Positions 9,284-19,268 of a stretch of 64,000 nt of DNA are shown piece after piece. The notes under the pieces are model-generated. The model was given only the letters and a program-made list of their open reading frames with translations, was not told the origin of the DNA and searched no databases. The stretch is from NCBI GenBank assembly GCA_012927625.1, contig JABBOV010000014.1, positions 62,001 to 126,000 on the forward strand, given 5' to 3'. Position 1 is the stretch's first letter. Each line of letters begins with the position of its first letter. The translations under genes and the position numbers were made by a program. This DNA is from Glaciimonas sp. GTDB taxonomy: Bacteria > Pseudomonadota > Gammaproteobacteria > Burkholderiales > Burkholderiaceae_D.

Positions 9284-10480
9284 ATGATGAAAAAATATGC
9301 AGTCGCCGTAATCGGCGCTGGTGCCGCCGGCATGATGTGCGCGTCTGTTGCCGGCCAGCGCGGCAAAAGTGTGGTGTTAATCGATCACGCCACACGTCTG
9401 GCAGAAAAAATCCGTATCTCTGGCGGCGGTCGCTGCAATTTCACCAATATCGACGCCGGCCCGCAGAATTTTCTGTCTGGCAACCCCCATTTCTGCAAAA
9501 GTGCCTTGGCGCGTTACACGCCGCAGGATTTTCTTGGATTGATGAAGCGGTATCGCATCGCGTATCACGAGAAGCACAAGGGACAGCTGTTTTGCGACGA
9601 TTCGGCCGAAGACATCATCCGAATGTTGAAAGCCGAGTGCGAACTGGGCCAAGTGCACTGGCAAATGCCGTGCAGTGTCAGCGCCATTAACCAAACCGAC
9701 GGCGGATTTGTGGTTATGACCACTGCCGGCAGCATCTTGGCCGACAGCGTCGTGCTTGCCACCGGCGGTCTTTCTATCCCTAAAATCGGCGCTACCGATT
9801 TTGCGTATCGGATTGCGCGACAATTCGGCATCAAGTTGGTGGAACCGCGGCCGGCACTGGTGCCGCTCACCTTCGATATTGCAGAATGGCAACCTTTCAT
9901 CGCATTGGCCGGGATTGCATTGCCGGTCGAGATAAGCGTGGGGGAAAAGAAAAACCTGGGACGCTTCCGTGAAGACTTGTTATTTACCCATCGCGGCTTG
10001 TCCGGCCCGGCGGTATTGCAGATTTCCAGTTATTGGCAGCCTGGTGCATCGCTCACCATCAATTTATTGCCCGATATGGATGTCGCGCAAACGCTGATCG
10101 AGGGCAAGTCGACACTAAAAAGGAATCTGGGTAATACCTTGTCGCAATGGTTGCCGGCGCACTTGGTGGACGGTTGGCTGCAAATCAAAGGCATCCAATC
10201 GGATACGCGCATTGCCGACATGACCGACAAGCAATTGCGCTTGCTGGGAGAATCGCTGAACGCCTGGGTCATCACACCCGACGGCTCCGAAGGTTATCGC
10301 AAGGCAGAAGTCACGCTGGGCGGCATTGATACCCGCGAGTTGTCACAGCAAACCATGATGGCAAGCAAGGTTCCTGGACTGTATTTCATAGGCGAATCGG
10401 TAGACGTGACCGGCTGGCTGGGCGGCTATAATTTCCAGTGGGCATGGGCGTCCGGGGTCGCGGCAGGCAGGTCGGTGTGA
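9284..10480 (+). CDS. BaiN/HI0933-family NAD(P)/FAD-dependent oxidoreductase
   Basis: This flavoprotein of about 398 residues has the dinucleotide motif VIGAGAAGMMCA at the N-terminus, the family signature KIRISGGGRCNFTN (~40-55) and the C-terminal FAD contact GESVDVTGWLGGYNFQWAW. These are typical of the HI0933/YhiN group, whose physiological substrate is generally unknown. I start at ATG 9284; a TTG at 9275 is possible. It lies only 12 bp after ybiB, so they probably share a transcript. Confidence 0.88.
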   Translation: MMKKYAVAVIGAGAAGMMCASVAGQRGKSVVLIDHATRLAEKIRISGGGRCNFTNIDAGPQNFLSGNPHFCKSALARYTPQDFLGLMKRYRIAYHEKHKGQLFCDDSAEDIIRMLKAECELGQVHWQMPCSVSAINQTDGGFVVMTTAGSILADSVVLATGGLSIPKIGATDFAYRIARQFGIKLVEPRPALVPLTFDIAEWQPFIALAGIALPVEISVGEKKNLGRFREDLLFTHRGLSGPAVLQISSYWQPGASLTINLLPDMDVAQTLIEGKSTLKRNLGNTLSQWLPAHLVDGWLQIKGIQSDTRIADMTDKQLRLLGESLNAWVITPDGSEGYRKAEVTLGGIDTRELSQQTMMASKVPGLYFIGESVDVTGWLGGYNFQWAWASGVAAGRSV

Positions 10481-10590
10481 TCAGATGCCTGTGTCGGCAG
10501 GGTGAGGGAGATTCTCGTTAAAAAACTTTCATCGAACAAGCAAGTCTGCTAGAATTGCCCTCTTCTCCTAAAATCACCGTTTGAATCTAC

Positions 10591-10803
10591 ATGACAACAA
10601 TCCGCCTTAAAGAAAACGAGCCGTTCGAAGTCGCAATGCGTCGCTTCAAGCGCACTATTGAAAAAACCGGTTTGTTGACCGATCTGCGCGCACGTGAGTT
10701 TTACGAGAAGCCAACTGCAGAGCGCAAGCGCAAGCTTGCTGCCGCAGTCAAGCGCCATTACAAGCGCATCCGTAGCCAGCAGCTACCGAAAAAGCTGTTC
10801 TAA
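10591..10803 (+). CDS. rpsU: 30S ribosomal protein S21
   Basis: The 70-residue basic protein contains [18 protein letters not shown] and [17 protein letters not shown], both diagnostic of S21. It heads the macromolecular-synthesis cluster rpsU-yqeY-dnaG-rpoD. A TAGAAT -10-like hexamer lies at 10550-10555, with only a poor -35. A strong hairpin immediately downstream probably limits read-through to the following genes. Confidence 0.97.
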   Translation: MTTIRLKENEPFEVAMRRFKRTIEKTGLLTDLRAREFYEKPTAERKRKLAAAVKRHYKRIRSQQLPKKLF

Positions 10804-10833
10804 TTTTTCGCCGCACATTCGTGCGGCTGGATG

Positions 10834-10868
10834 AAAAACCCGCTTCGGTCGTTCCGCTGCGGGTTTTT
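10834..10868 (+). terminator. Intrinsic terminator after rpsU
   Basis: AAAAACCCGC (10834-10843) pairs with GCGGGTTTTT (10859-10868), a GC stem ending in a T-tract. A smaller stem GCCGCAC...GTGCGGC (10810-10827) lies just before it. Position suggests partial termination between rpsU and yqeY-dnaG-rpoD. Confidence 0.85.
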
Positions 10869-10896
10869 CTGTTTGTCTGATTGAAATGAGGATGAT

Positions 10897-11346
10897 ATGG
10901 GATTGAAAGAGCAGATTACCGAAGATATGAAGGCCGCAATGCGTGCCAAAGATAGCGTCAAATTGGGTGCGATTCGCATGTTGACTGCCGCGATCAAGCA
11001 AAAAGAGGTTGACGAGCGTATTGAAGTGACCGACGCGCAGGTTCTTGCCATTGTTGAAAAAATGATCAAGCAGCGCAAGGATTCGATCAGCCAGTTCGAA
11101 GCTGGCAATCGCCAGGATCTGGCTGATATCGAAAAGGTCGAGCTGGCAATCTTGTCGGTCTACATGCCGGCAGCACTTTCAGAGGCCGAAGTGCAGGCTG
11201 CAGTGGCTGCCGCTATTGCCGCAGTTGGCGCTACCGGGCCGCAGGATATGGGCAAGTTGATGGCGGTGCTAAAACCGAAACTGGCAGGGCGTGCGGACAT
11301 GACAGCCGTATCGGCGTTGGTAAAAGCCGCTTTGAGCAAGGCTTGA
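10897..11346 (+). CDS. GatB/YqeY domain protein
   Basis: This 149-residue protein matches the YqeY family throughout (MGLKEQITEDMKAAMRAKD; QPQDMGKLMAVLKPKLAGRAD-like C-terminal part). The family resembles the C-terminal tRNA-binding tail of GatB, but its own role is not settled. It is the usual gene between rpsU and dnaG in proteobacteria, with dnaG beginning 28 bp downstream. Confidence 0.93.
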   Translation: MGLKEQITEDMKAAMRAKDSVKLGAIRMLTAAIKQKEVDERIEVTDAQVLAIVEKMIKQRKDSISQFEAGNRQDLADIEKVELAILSVYMPAALSEAEVQAAVAAAIAAVGATGPQDMGKLMAVLKPKLAGRADMTAVSALVKAALSKA

Positions 11347-11374
11347 TCGTCGCATTGCGCAGATTTAAGTCGAA

Positions 11375-13174
11375 ATGATCCCTCAATCGTTCATTCAGGA
11401 CTTGCTCAACCGCGTCGATATCGTCGATGTGGTTGGCCGTTATGTGCAACTGAAGAAGGGCGGTGCCAACTTCATGGGTTTGTGCCCGTTTCATAACGAG
11501 AAATCGCCCAGCTTCACCGTCAGCCCAACCAAGCAGTTTTACCATTGCTTCGGTTGCGGCGCGCACGGCACCGCCATCAGTTTTCTGATGGAATACGCCG
11601 GTTCTGGCTTTGTCGACGCAGTCAGGGATCTGGCGCAGAACGTTGGTCTGACGGTTCCCGAACAGGATCATCTGCTGCCGGCCCAGCGGGCCGAGGCGCA
11701 GGCAAAGAGCATGGCGCTTGCCGATGTGATGACGCTGGCTTGCGATTTTTATCGCGGTCAACTGCGTAGTGCCGCGTCCGCTATTGCCTATTTGAAAAAA
11801 CGTGGATTGACAGGCGAAGTGGCAGCCAGATTTGGCTTGGGTTATGCGCCCGATGGCTGGGATGGCTTGCGCGCAGCATTTCCTGATTACGATGCAGCGG
11901 CGTTGGTTGAAGCTGGCCTTGTGATCGATAAAAGCGAAGAGCAGGGAACAAGCCGGCGGCGTTATGACCGCTTTCGTGATCGCATTATGTTTCCCATACG
12001 CAATGCAAAAGGGCAGGTGATCGGTTTTGGCGGCCGGATTTTGGATAGCGGAGAACCGAAGTACTTGAATTCTCCCGAGACACCCTTATTTCAGAAAGGT
12101 CTGGAGTTGTATGGTTTGTTCGAGGCGCGGCAGGCGATACGCAGTGCCGGTTATGTATTGGTGACAGAGGGTTACATGGATGTTGTAGCGCTGGCGCAGC
12201 TCGGTTTTCCACAGGCGGTTGCAACGCTCGGCACTGCATGTACGCCAACGCACGTACAAAAATTATTGCGCCAGACAGATCATGTGGTGTTCAGTTTCGA
12301 TGGCGATGCTGCCGGGCGGCGCGCAGCCCGGCGTGCGCTCGATGGATGTTTGCCTTTGGCGACCGATAATAAAGTCATTAAATTTTTATTTTTGCCGGCC
12401 GAGCATGACCCGGATAGTTATGTGCGCGAACTGGGCGCAGATGCTTTTTCGCAACAAATTCAGGATGCCATGCCATTGTCGCAATTTCTTTTGAAAGAAG
12501 TGATTGGCGACAATGATTTGGCTACTCCAGAAGGGCGCGCACGGGTGCAGTTTGATGCCAAACCGTTATTGCAAGCGATGCCCGCATCATCTTTGCGTTT
12601 GCAAATAGTCAGGAGCTTGTCGCAGTTGACACTTACGACTGCGGCGGAAATCGAATCTCTGTTTGAACTTGTAAATCCGGTATCCAGAGCGCGCAGGGCA
12701 CCGCCAAAGACCCGACGTGCCGCGCCTATGGGACTGGAGCGTCAGATGATCAGGTTGTTGATCGCACATCCTTCGCTGGCAGCGGATTTGGATGCGTCTG
12801 TGCTGGTTGCAGTGGCGCACATATCGTCGGATTATGCGGCAATGCTGACGCAGCTGATCGAGACTTGTCAGGCAATGGGAGCGAATGCAAATTTTGCGGC
12901 GTTGGCAGAGCAGTTGCGGGTCTCTGAGTCCGAGTCTGATTTTGATGCATTGATAGCGGAAATTGCGGCGCAACCCGAATCGGATGTGGATGTAGTTCGC
13001 CTGGAGTTGGCCGGCGCAGTCCGGCAGACTAAAATGCATGCCATCAAGGCGGAACTGGATCAGTTGGCGACTTCTGGTCAAAGCGTTGAAAACGTCGGTG
13101 CGCGCTATAGGGAATTGATGTCGCAGCAAGAGCAGTTGAGGCGACAAGCGGACGCTGAAATAGCAATGCGTTAA
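11375..13174 (+). CDS. dnaG: DNA primase
   Basis: This 599-residue primase makes RNA primers at the replication fork. The N-terminal zinc ribbon has ligands C37, H40, C58 and C61 (CPFH...CFGC). It is followed by the RNA-polymerase core with the TOPRIM signature VTEGYMDVVALAQ (~263) and the acidic FSFDGDAAGRRAARRAL. The C-terminal ~150 residues form the helicase-interaction region. Length and order are normal. It ends just before a long inverted repeat and the rpoD leader. Confidence 0.96.
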   Translation: MIPQSFIQDLLNRVDIVDVVGRYVQLKKGGANFMGLCPFHNEKSPSFTVSPTKQFYHCFGCGAHGTAISFLMEYAGSGFVDAVRDLAQNVGLTVPEQDHLLPAQRAEAQAKSMALADVMTLACDFYRGQLRSAASAIAYLKKRGLTGEVAARFGLGYAPDGWDGLRAAFPDYDAAALVEAGLVIDKSEEQGTSRRRYDRFRDRIMFPIRNAKGQVIGFGGRILDSGEPKYLNSPETPLFQKGLELYGLFEARQAIRSAGYVLVTEGYMDVVALAQLGFPQAVATLGTACTPTHVQKLLRQTDHVVFSFDGDAAGRRAARRALDGCLPLATDNKVIKFLFLPAEHDPDSYVRELGADAFSQQIQDAMPLSQFLLKEVIGDNDLATPEGRARVQFDAKPLLQAMPASSLRLQIVRSLSQLTLTTAAEIESLFELVNPVSRARRAPPKTRRAAPMGLERQMIRLLIAHPSLAADLDASVLVAVAHISSDYAAMLTQLIETCQAMGANANFAALAEQLRVSESESDFDALIAEIAAQPESDVDVVRLELAGAVRQTKMHAIKAELDQLATSGQSVENVGARYRELMSQQEQLRRQADAEIAMR

Positions 13175-13222
13175 GACTACCCAGGTATCTGGATCGAAGC
13201 AATGGAGGTGGCTGGGTAGTCT
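13174..13222 (+). promoter_or_regulatory. 11-bp inverted repeat between dnaG and rpoD
   Basis: AGACTACCCAG (13174-13184) is exactly complementary to CTGGGTAGTCT (13212-13222) across a 27-nt loop. It overlaps the dnaG stop codon. There is no T-run, so it is not a standard terminator; it could be an RNA-processing or 3'-end stabilising hairpin separating dnaG from rpoD messages. A TATAGT-like -10 follows at about 13246. Confidence 0.4.
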
Positions 13223-13398
13223 ACAGAAAATATGGCCCAATATGTTATAGTTTAAAGCTTTTAATTCAAGGCCTTATAGCTTTGAATCGGTGAAGACATA
13301 AGGAGTACATTACAAGCCAGTCTGCACTATGCGGGAAATCCCACGCTAGGCGTGATTTGACTTGTGGCGTAAAAAATATTTAAGTAGGTGGCTATTCC

Positions 13399-15987
13399 AT
13401 GGCGAGCGCAATGAAAAAACCTGTGAAATTTCAGATTTCGAGCGAACATAAAGTGCAATCCACTGCAGCGAAATCGATTGGCTCAAAGAGTGCCGATCAA
13501 ACTCCCGCATCTGCTTCCTCCCGATTGCCTGGTAGCGCCAAGGAAGGGAAAGCGGCTCCTGTCGGCACACCATCCCTTAGCCGAACACAAACTGAAAAAA
13601 TTGCTAAATTTACCAAATTGGAAAAATCCGATGCGGTTGTGAAAAAGGTGTCGGGATCTGTTGTCCAGTCAAGCAAGAAGCTTTTGCCTAAAACTGATGC
13701 AAAATTGATCCCGGCGCAATTGAAAGCTCCCGTGACAACCAAGAAAACTGAATCGAAAACCGCTATCAAGCCTATCAAAACCGAAGCCCAGCCTGAAGCC
13801 GCAGCGCTCAAACAGGACGTCAAAAACGTCGGTGGTCCAGCCGTAATGTCGACCACGGATGCCGCAACGCTGGCAGCAATCGATACCTCGGGTTATATCC
13901 TTCCTAGCATCAAGGTGCCGGGACGTCGTGGCCGCAAGCCAAAAGAGTTTCAACCGGAAAATGATGAAATTGCGGCACTGAATGCGGTCGAGCGCACCGA
14001 GATGAAAGCGGCTGACAAGGCGAAAGCAAAAGATCGCAAGGCAAAAGAAAAAGCACTCTTGAAGGACGCTTTTTCTTCCGATACGGAAGCGTCGGAGGAA
14101 GAACTTGAGGCGCGCCGCGAAAAACTGAAAATCCTGATTAAGTTGGGCAAGGAGCGTGGTTTTCTGACGTACGCGGAGATCAATGACCACTTGCCGGAAA
14201 ATATTATTGATCCAGAGGCAATTGAAGGCATTATTGGTACCTTCAACGATATGGGTATTGCCATTTATGAGCAGGCGCCCGATGCTGAAACGTTATTGTT
14301 GTCGGATAACGTTGCCACCGTTGCCAGTGATGACGAGGCTGAAGCCGCGGCTGAAGCAGCGCTGTCGACGGTTGATTCGGACTTTGGCCGCACCACGGAC
14401 CCGGTGCGGATGTACATGCGTGAAATGGGCTCCGTGGAGTTGCTTACGCGTGAAGGCGAGATTGAAATCGCCAAGCGGATTGAAGACGGTTTGAAAGACA
14501 TGATTCAGGCTATTTCAGCCTGCCCTATGACCATCGCCGAGATTTTGACTGCAGCCGATAAAATCGCCAACGATGAAATCAAAATTGACGAGATTATTGA
14601 TGGCCTGGTGAATTTGAATGAAGGGGAGCCTGCAGCGCCAACGGTTGCCATCCCTGTGTCCGCTTCAGATGATGATGAAGATGAAGAATCGGATGAAGAA
14701 AATGTGGACGAAGAGGATGAAGAAGATTCGAGCGGCAACGGTGGCGCCGCAAGTTTCTCCGCAGCGCAGCTAGAGCAATTAAAACTGGATTCGCTGGATA
14801 AATTTGCGATCATCTCCAGCCAGTTCGAAAAAATGCGCAAGTCGTATGAGAAAGAAGGCTACAACTCGAAGCCTTACGTCAAGGCCCAGGAAACGATTTC
14901 CCAGGAGCTGCTGGGCATGCGTTTTACTGCCAAAGTAGTCGAGAAGCTATGTGATACCCTGCGCGGCCAAGTGGATGAAGTGCGCCATATCGAGAAGCAG
15001 ATCCTGGATGTGACGGTTAATCGCTGTGGCATGCCGCGCTCGCATTTCATTAAAGTATTTCCCGGCAATGAAGTCAATCTTGCTTGGGTTGAAGGCGAAG
15101 TCAATTCCGGTCATGCATACAGTGCCATCCTGGGACGTAATGTGCCAACCGTCCAGGAATTGCAAAAGAAACTGATCGATTTGCAAACGCGCGTGGTTTT
15201 GCCATTACCTGATTTACGCAACATCAACAAGAAGATGGCGGCCGGCGAGATGAAAGCGCGCCGCGCCAAGCGAGAAATGACGGAAGCCAACTTGCGTCTG
15301 GTGATTTCGATTGCAAAAAAATATACCAATCGCGGCCTGCAGTTCCTGGATTTGATCCAGGAGGGCAATATTGGCTTGATGAAAGCGGTTGATAAGTTCG
15401 AATACCGCCGTGGCTACAAGTTCTCGACTTATGCGACTTGGTGGATTCGCCAGGCCATTACCCGTTCCATCGCTGATCAGGCGCGCACCATTCGTATTCC
15501 GGTACACATGATCGAAACGATCAATAAGATGAACCGTATATCGCGCCAGATTTTGCAGGAGACGGGTGCCGAGCCGGACCCGGCAACGCTGGCGATCAAG
15601 ATGGAAATGCCGGAAGACAAAATCCGCAAAATCATGAAGATCGCCAAAGAGCCGATTTCAATGGAAACGCCGATAGGCGACGATGACGATTCTCATTTGG
15701 GCGATTTTATTGAAGATGGCAATACCTTGGCGCCTGCCGATGCGGCCTTGCATGCCTCCATGCGTAATGTGGTCAAAGATGTATTGGATTCTTTGACCCC
15801 GCGCGAGGCAAAAGTATTGCGTATGCGTTTTGGCGTTGAAATGTCTACTGACCATACGCTGGAAGAGGTCGGCAAGCAGTTTGACGTAACGCGTGAGCGG
15901 ATTCGTCAGATAGAAGCCAAGGCATTACGTAAATTACGTCATCCATCCCGTTCGGATAAGCTAAAGAGCTTCCTCGAAGGTAACTAA
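13399..15987 (+). CDS. rpoD: Primary sigma factor RpoD (sigma-70)
   Basis: This 862-residue housekeeping sigma factor starts with a Lys/Ala-rich, low-complexity extension of ~200 residues, as seen in Burkholderiales. Region 1.1 follows, then an acidic insert with long Asp/Glu runs (about 425-450), then region 1.2-2 with [20 protein letters not shown] and [20 protein letters not shown] (~635-700), region 3, and the region 4 helix-turn-helix [20 protein letters not shown] near 820-850. The start is ATG 13399; ATG 13411 is also possible. It is the last gene of the cluster and has its own ~220-nt leader. Confidence 0.96.
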   Translation: MASAMKKPVKFQISSEHKVQSTAAKSIGSKSADQTPASASSRLPGSAKEGKAAPVGTPSLSRTQTEKIAKFTKLEKSDAVVKKVSGSVVQSSKKLLPKTDAKLIPAQLKAPVTTKKTESKTAIKPIKTEAQPEAAALKQDVKNVGGPAVMSTTDAATLAAIDTSGYILPSIKVPGRRGRKPKEFQPENDEIAALNAVERTEMKAADKAKAKDRKAKEKALLKDAFSSDTEASEEELEARREKLKILIKLGKERGFLTYAEINDHLPENIIDPEAIEGIIGTFNDMGIAIYEQAPDAETLLLSDNVATVASDDEAEAAAEAALSTVDSDFGRTTDPVRMYMREMGSVELLTREGEIEIAKRIEDGLKDMIQAISACPMTIAEILTAADKIANDEIKIDEIIDGLVNLNEGEPAAPTVAIPVSASDDDEDEESDEENVDEEDEEDSSGNGGAASFSAAQLEQLKLDSLDKFAIISSQFEKMRKSYEKEGYNSKPYVKAQETISQELLGMRFTAKVVEKLCDTLRGQVDEVRHIEKQILDVTVNRCGMPRSHFIKVFPGNEVNLAWVEGEVNSGHAYSAILGRNVPTVQELQKKLIDLQTRVVLPLPDLRNINKKMAAGEMKARRAKREMTEANLRLVISIAKKYTNRGLQFLDLIQEGNIGLMKAVDKFEYRRGYKFSTYATWWIRQAITRSIADQARTIRIPVHMIETINKMNRISRQILQETGAEPDPATLAIKMEMPEDKIRKIMKIAKEPISMETPIGDDDDSHLGDFIEDGNTLAPADAALHASMRNVVKDVLDSLTPREAKVLRMRFGVEMSTDHTLEEVGKQFDVTRERIRQIEAKALRKLRHPSRSDKLKSFLEGN

Positions 15988-16080
15988 ATAGTTTAAAATC
16001 GGCGAGGCGATTTTTACCTTGCCCCGAATCTCCCTGTCAGGGAGATAACTTTAAGCAGGATAACCTGCGCGAAAGATACT

Positions 16081-16159
<79 letters not shown>

Positions 16160-16165
16160 CATATT

Positions 16166-17644
16166 ATGTCTGAAACCACGCCGGAAACACTGTTCCCACC
16201 TTCTGCGTTGTCTGAAACAACACAGATTGATACCCCCGCAATTCGTTTTGAAGATTTCGGCTTGTCCGCCGAGATTTTGCGGGCGCTTGCAGATCAGGGT
16301 TACATTCATCCGACGCCGATCCAGGCGGAGGCGATTCCTATTGTGCTGCAGGGGCGCGATGTGATGGGAGCGGCTCAGACCGGCACCGGCAAGACTGCCG
16401 GTTTCGCATTGCCGATCATTCAGATATTGTCTGCGCATGCCAATACCAGCGCATCTCCTGCCAGGCATCCGGTTCGAGCGTTAATTCTGACACCGACCCG
16501 TGAGTTGGCCGATCAGGTGGCCGATAACGTGAAGGCATATTCGCGTCATACGTCATTACGCGCCACGGTAGTATTTGGCGGCGTGGATATCGCACCGCAG
16601 ACAGCGGCGTTGCGTACCGGGATCGAGATTGTGATCGCTACGCCGGGTCGCTTGCTGGATCACGTACAGCAGAAGACACTGAATTTGTCTCAGGTGCAGA
16701 TACTGGTGATGGATGAAGCGGATCGCATGCTTGACATGGGCTTTCTGCCGGATTTGCAACGGATCATCAATTTGTTGCCGAAGCAGCGCCAGAATCTGAT
16801 GTTTTCCGCTACTTTTTCCAATGAAATCAAGAAGCTGGCCAACAACTTTCTGACCAATCCAGTGATGATTGAGGTCGCGCGGGGTAATTCAACCGCAGAG
16901 AATGTGACTCAAATCGTGTATAAAATTGACGAGGCGGCGAAGGGTAGCGCGGTGTCCTTCATCATCCGCGAGCGCGGCCTGAAGCAAGTTATTGTGTTTT
17001 CCAACAGTAAAATTGGTGCTTCGCGCCTGGCGCGTCAACTGGTGCAGGAAGGTATCAACGCTACCGCGATTCATGGCGATAAAACACAGGCCGAACGGAT
17101 GGCTGCGTTGGAAGCGTTTAAACAGGGAAAAATCGAAATTCTGGTTGCAACCGATGTCGCTGCACGCGGGCTGGATATTGTCGAACTTCCTTGCGTCATT
17201 AATTACGATCTGCCATTTAACGCTGAAGATTATGTCCACCGGATCGGCCGCACCGCCCGGGCCGGCGCCTCGGGCGATGCGATTTCCCTGTATTCCGATA
17301 AGGACGAACGTTTGCTGGTGGATATCGAAAAGTTGATTAAGCGGAAATTCGAGCGCCAGCAGCTAGTCGGCTTTGCTCCAGCACCGGCCCGTTCATCCGA
17401 ACGTACCGAACGGCCACCGCGCCGCGAAGATGGCAATCGCACGGCAACTGTGCCAGGGCGAAGTCATTATCCTGCTGCAGCGCGCAAGGAAAAGATCGAT
17501 CCCTGGTTCCTGAAGCCTTACGAGCCTGCTGTCCCAGTAGTCAATTCCGTCAGCGGGCAAGGGCAGGACACACTACCAGCGGGGTCGAGCAAGTCGCCCA
17601 AAACCAGGATTGCCGTACTTCTCGGCGGCACTCCAAAGTCTTGA
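16166..17644 (+). CDS. rhlE: DEAD-box ATP-dependent RNA helicase RhlE
   Basis: The 492-residue protein begins 7 bp after the tRNA. It shows the Q motif (IRFEDFGLS...TPIQAEAIP), Walker A AQTGTGKTAG (~70), PTRELADQV, the DEAD box VMDEADRMLDMGF (~180), FSATF and HRIGRTARAG (~365). A basic, Pro/Arg-rich tail of ~90 residues follows, typical of RhlE enzymes involved in ribosome assembly and RNA decay. Such close spacing to a tRNA suggests a shared precursor or a start within the tRNA region. Confidence 0.93.
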   Translation: MSETTPETLFPPSALSETTQIDTPAIRFEDFGLSAEILRALADQGYIHPTPIQAEAIPIVLQGRDVMGAAQTGTGKTAGFALPIIQILSAHANTSASPARHPVRALILTPTRELADQVADNVKAYSRHTSLRATVVFGGVDIAPQTAALRTGIEIVIATPGRLLDHVQQKTLNLSQVQILVMDEADRMLDMGFLPDLQRIINLLPKQRQNLMFSATFSNEIKKLANNFLTNPVMIEVARGNSTAENVTQIVYKIDEAAKGSAVSFIIRERGLKQVIVFSNSKIGASRLARQLVQEGINATAIHGDKTQAERMAALEAFKQGKIEILVATDVAARGLDIVELPCVINYDLPFNAEDYVHRIGRTARAGASGDAISLYSDKDERLLVDIEKLIKRKFERQQLVGFAPAPARSSERTERPPRREDGNRTATVPGRSHYPAAARKEKIDPWFLKPYEPAVPVVNSVSGQGQDTLPAGSSKSPKTRIAVLLGGTPKS

Positions 17645-17699
17645 AATTGATGCTGCTCTGAACGGCGGCATCGCTTTGCAATGTAAAATACATGGTCAT

Positions 17700-17766
17700 G
17701 TATTTTTTAAAAAACCAATGAAACCATGCGGATAATGCATGATTTTTTACCATACTCCCATATAAT
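17700..17766 (+). repeat. AT-rich ~70-nt dispersed element, copy 2 (rhlE-pirin gap)
   Basis: This is the clearest copy: GTATTTTTTAAAAAA, then CATGCGGATAATGCATG (5-bp stem CATGC/GCATG), a T-tract, CATACTCCCA and TATAAT. It ends with a good -10-like hexamer about 130 bp before the pirin gene. Confidence 0.65.
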
Positions 17767-17898
17767 CTGAGGTGTGAAGGCTGCGGCAGGATTGCGCCTG
17801 GGTTGCGTGAATAGGTTCAATTCATGTTATGTTAGTCAAATAGATAATGATCTACAGCGTTATCGCGCAGTACCTATTTGCAGCCAACCGGAGGAATC

Positions 17899-18606
17899 AT
17901 GCTGGAATTACGCACAAGCGAAGCACGCGGGCAGGCCGATCATGGCTGGTTGAAGGCGCGCCATAGTTTTTCATTCGGTAACTATGTGGATCCGGCGCAC
18001 ATGGGTTTTGGCCCCTTGCGCGTAATTAACGAGGATCGGATTGCTCCCGGTAGCGGCTTCGGCACCCACGGTCACAAGGACATGGAGATCATCACGTATG
18101 TGCTGGAAGGCGAGTTGGCGCATCAGGACAGCATGGGCAACGGTAGCGTGATCCGTCCAGGCGACGTGCAGCGCATGAGTGCCGGCCGTGGTGTGATGCA
18201 TTCGGAATCCAATCATGCCGAAGGCAGCGAAACCCATTTGCTGCAAATCTGGATTGAGCCCGATCAAAAAGGCATTGCACCCAGTTATGAAGAGCAGCAT
18301 GTCCCGCAAGCGCAAAAGGACGGGCGCCTGCGGCTGGTGGCCTCGCCCGCAGGTACCGATGGCGCGGTCAAGATACATCAGGATGCGCGCTTGTATGTCG
18401 GCCTTTTCGATGGCGATCAAGCGGCTGACCTGACGCTTGCTGCCAATCGGCTGGCTTACGTCCATATGGTGCGCGGTAGTGCCAGCGTTAATGGTCAAAC
18501 GCTGGCTGCCGGCGATGCCTTGAAGCTCAACGCCGAAACCGAAGTACGAATCCGTGACGGCAACGCAGCTGAAGTACTGGTCTTCGATTTGCCGCAAAGC
18601 TTCTAA
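17899..18606 (+). CDS. Pirin family protein (YhhW/YhaK-like bicupin)
   Basis: The product has 235 residues; the start was chosen at ATG 17899, which has GGAGG 6 nt upstream. The N-terminal cupin carries the metal-site motif GTHGHKDMEIITYVLEGEL and the downstream HSESNHAEGSETHLLQIW, so three His and one Glu ligands are present. Family members bind Fe/Zn and some act as quercetin dioxygenases; substrate cannot be told from sequence. It appears to be a single-gene unit. Confidence 0.9.
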   Translation: MLELRTSEARGQADHGWLKARHSFSFGNYVDPAHMGFGPLRVINEDRIAPGSGFGTHGHKDMEIITYVLEGELAHQDSMGNGSVIRPGDVQRMSAGRGVMHSESNHAEGSETHLLQIWIEPDQKGIAPSYEEQHVPQAQKDGRLRLVASPAGTDGAVKIHQDARLYVGLFDGDQAADLTLAANRLAYVHMVRGSASVNGQTLAAGDALKLNAETEVRIRDGNAAEVLVFDLPQSF

Positions 18607-18632
18607 GTCTTTCCCATATTATTTAAAAATGA

Positions 18633-18705
18633 TGGAGTATCGGTAAAAATTAGATTTTTACGCATATTTTTAATGCGATACCGTCGCATGAAACCATATA
18701 CTCCA
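18633..18705 (+). repeat. AT-rich ~70-nt dispersed element, copy 3 (pirin-ybaK gap)
   Basis: The copy is bounded by TGGAGTAT (18633-18640) and ATACTCCA (18698-18705), an 8-bp perfect terminal inverted repeat, with an internal GCGA/TCGC hairpin. Its interior has diverged from the others. A further CCCATATTAT block at 18613-18622 looks like the right end of a second, truncated copy. It lies between the converging pirin and ybaK genes. Confidence 0.5.
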
Positions 18706-18728
18706 TCTTTTTTCCATATTTTCGGATT

Positions 18729-19220
18729 TTAATCGCCCAGTGCGCAATCGACAGTCTGAATAGCCAGCACCGTGGCGATCACTGTCGGATCGATCCCGAC
18801 CAGGTAGCCGCGCCGGCCGCCATTGATGTAGATTTTGTCCAGCGCCAGGATGCTTTGCTCGACGTATATCGGCATCGCTTTCCTGGTTCCGAATGGCGAG
18901 GTGCCGCCAATTTGGTAGCCGGAGTGCCGACTGGCTACTTCCGGCTTGCACGGGGCGACTGATTTGCAACCAATCTGGCGCGCCAGATTCTTGGTCGATA
19001 CGGTACGGTCGCCATGCATCAGGACGATCAATGGCTTCAAGGTCTCGTCCTGCATCACCAGCGTCTTGATCACGCAGTGTTCGTCAACCGCCAGTTCCTG
19101 CGCCGACACCGCGGTGCCGCCATGCTCTTCATAGGCATACGGATGTTCGGAAAATGCGACGCCGTGCCTACGCAGGAATTGGGTCGCCAGGGTTTCGGAG
19201 TTGTGCTCTTTTTTAGCCAT
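18729..19220 (-). CDS. ybaK: Cys-tRNA(Pro)/Cys-tRNA(Cys) deacylase YbaK
   Basis: This 163-residue trans-editing enzyme hydrolyses mischarged Cys-tRNA(Pro). The frame is open far upstream, but the family start is MAKKEHNSETLATQFL at 19220. Motifs KTLVMQD, KSVAPCKPEVA and GYQIGGTSPFGTRKAMP are those of the YbaK/EbsC group, including the lysine and GxxSPFG loop of the active site. It is divergent from the EEP gene at 19269. Confidence 0.93.
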   Translation of the reverse strand: MAKKEHNSETLATQFLRRHGVAFSEHPYAYEEHGGTAVSAQELAVDEHCVIKTLVMQDETLKPLIVLMHGDRTVSTKNLARQIGCKSVAPCKPEVASRHSGYQIGGTSPFGTRKAMPIYVEQSILALDKIYINGGRRGYLVGIDPTVIATVLAIQTVDCALGD

Positions 19221-19268
19221 GCGTGATACGCTCAAAAGCTCTGTTGTGATGTCAATCGAAAGCACATT

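Noticed and set aside
14640-14760. Possible repeat expansion in rpoD (runs of Asp/Glu codons)
   Set aside because: Acidic insertions between regions 1.2 and 2 are normal in RpoD of this group, and the frame is intact.
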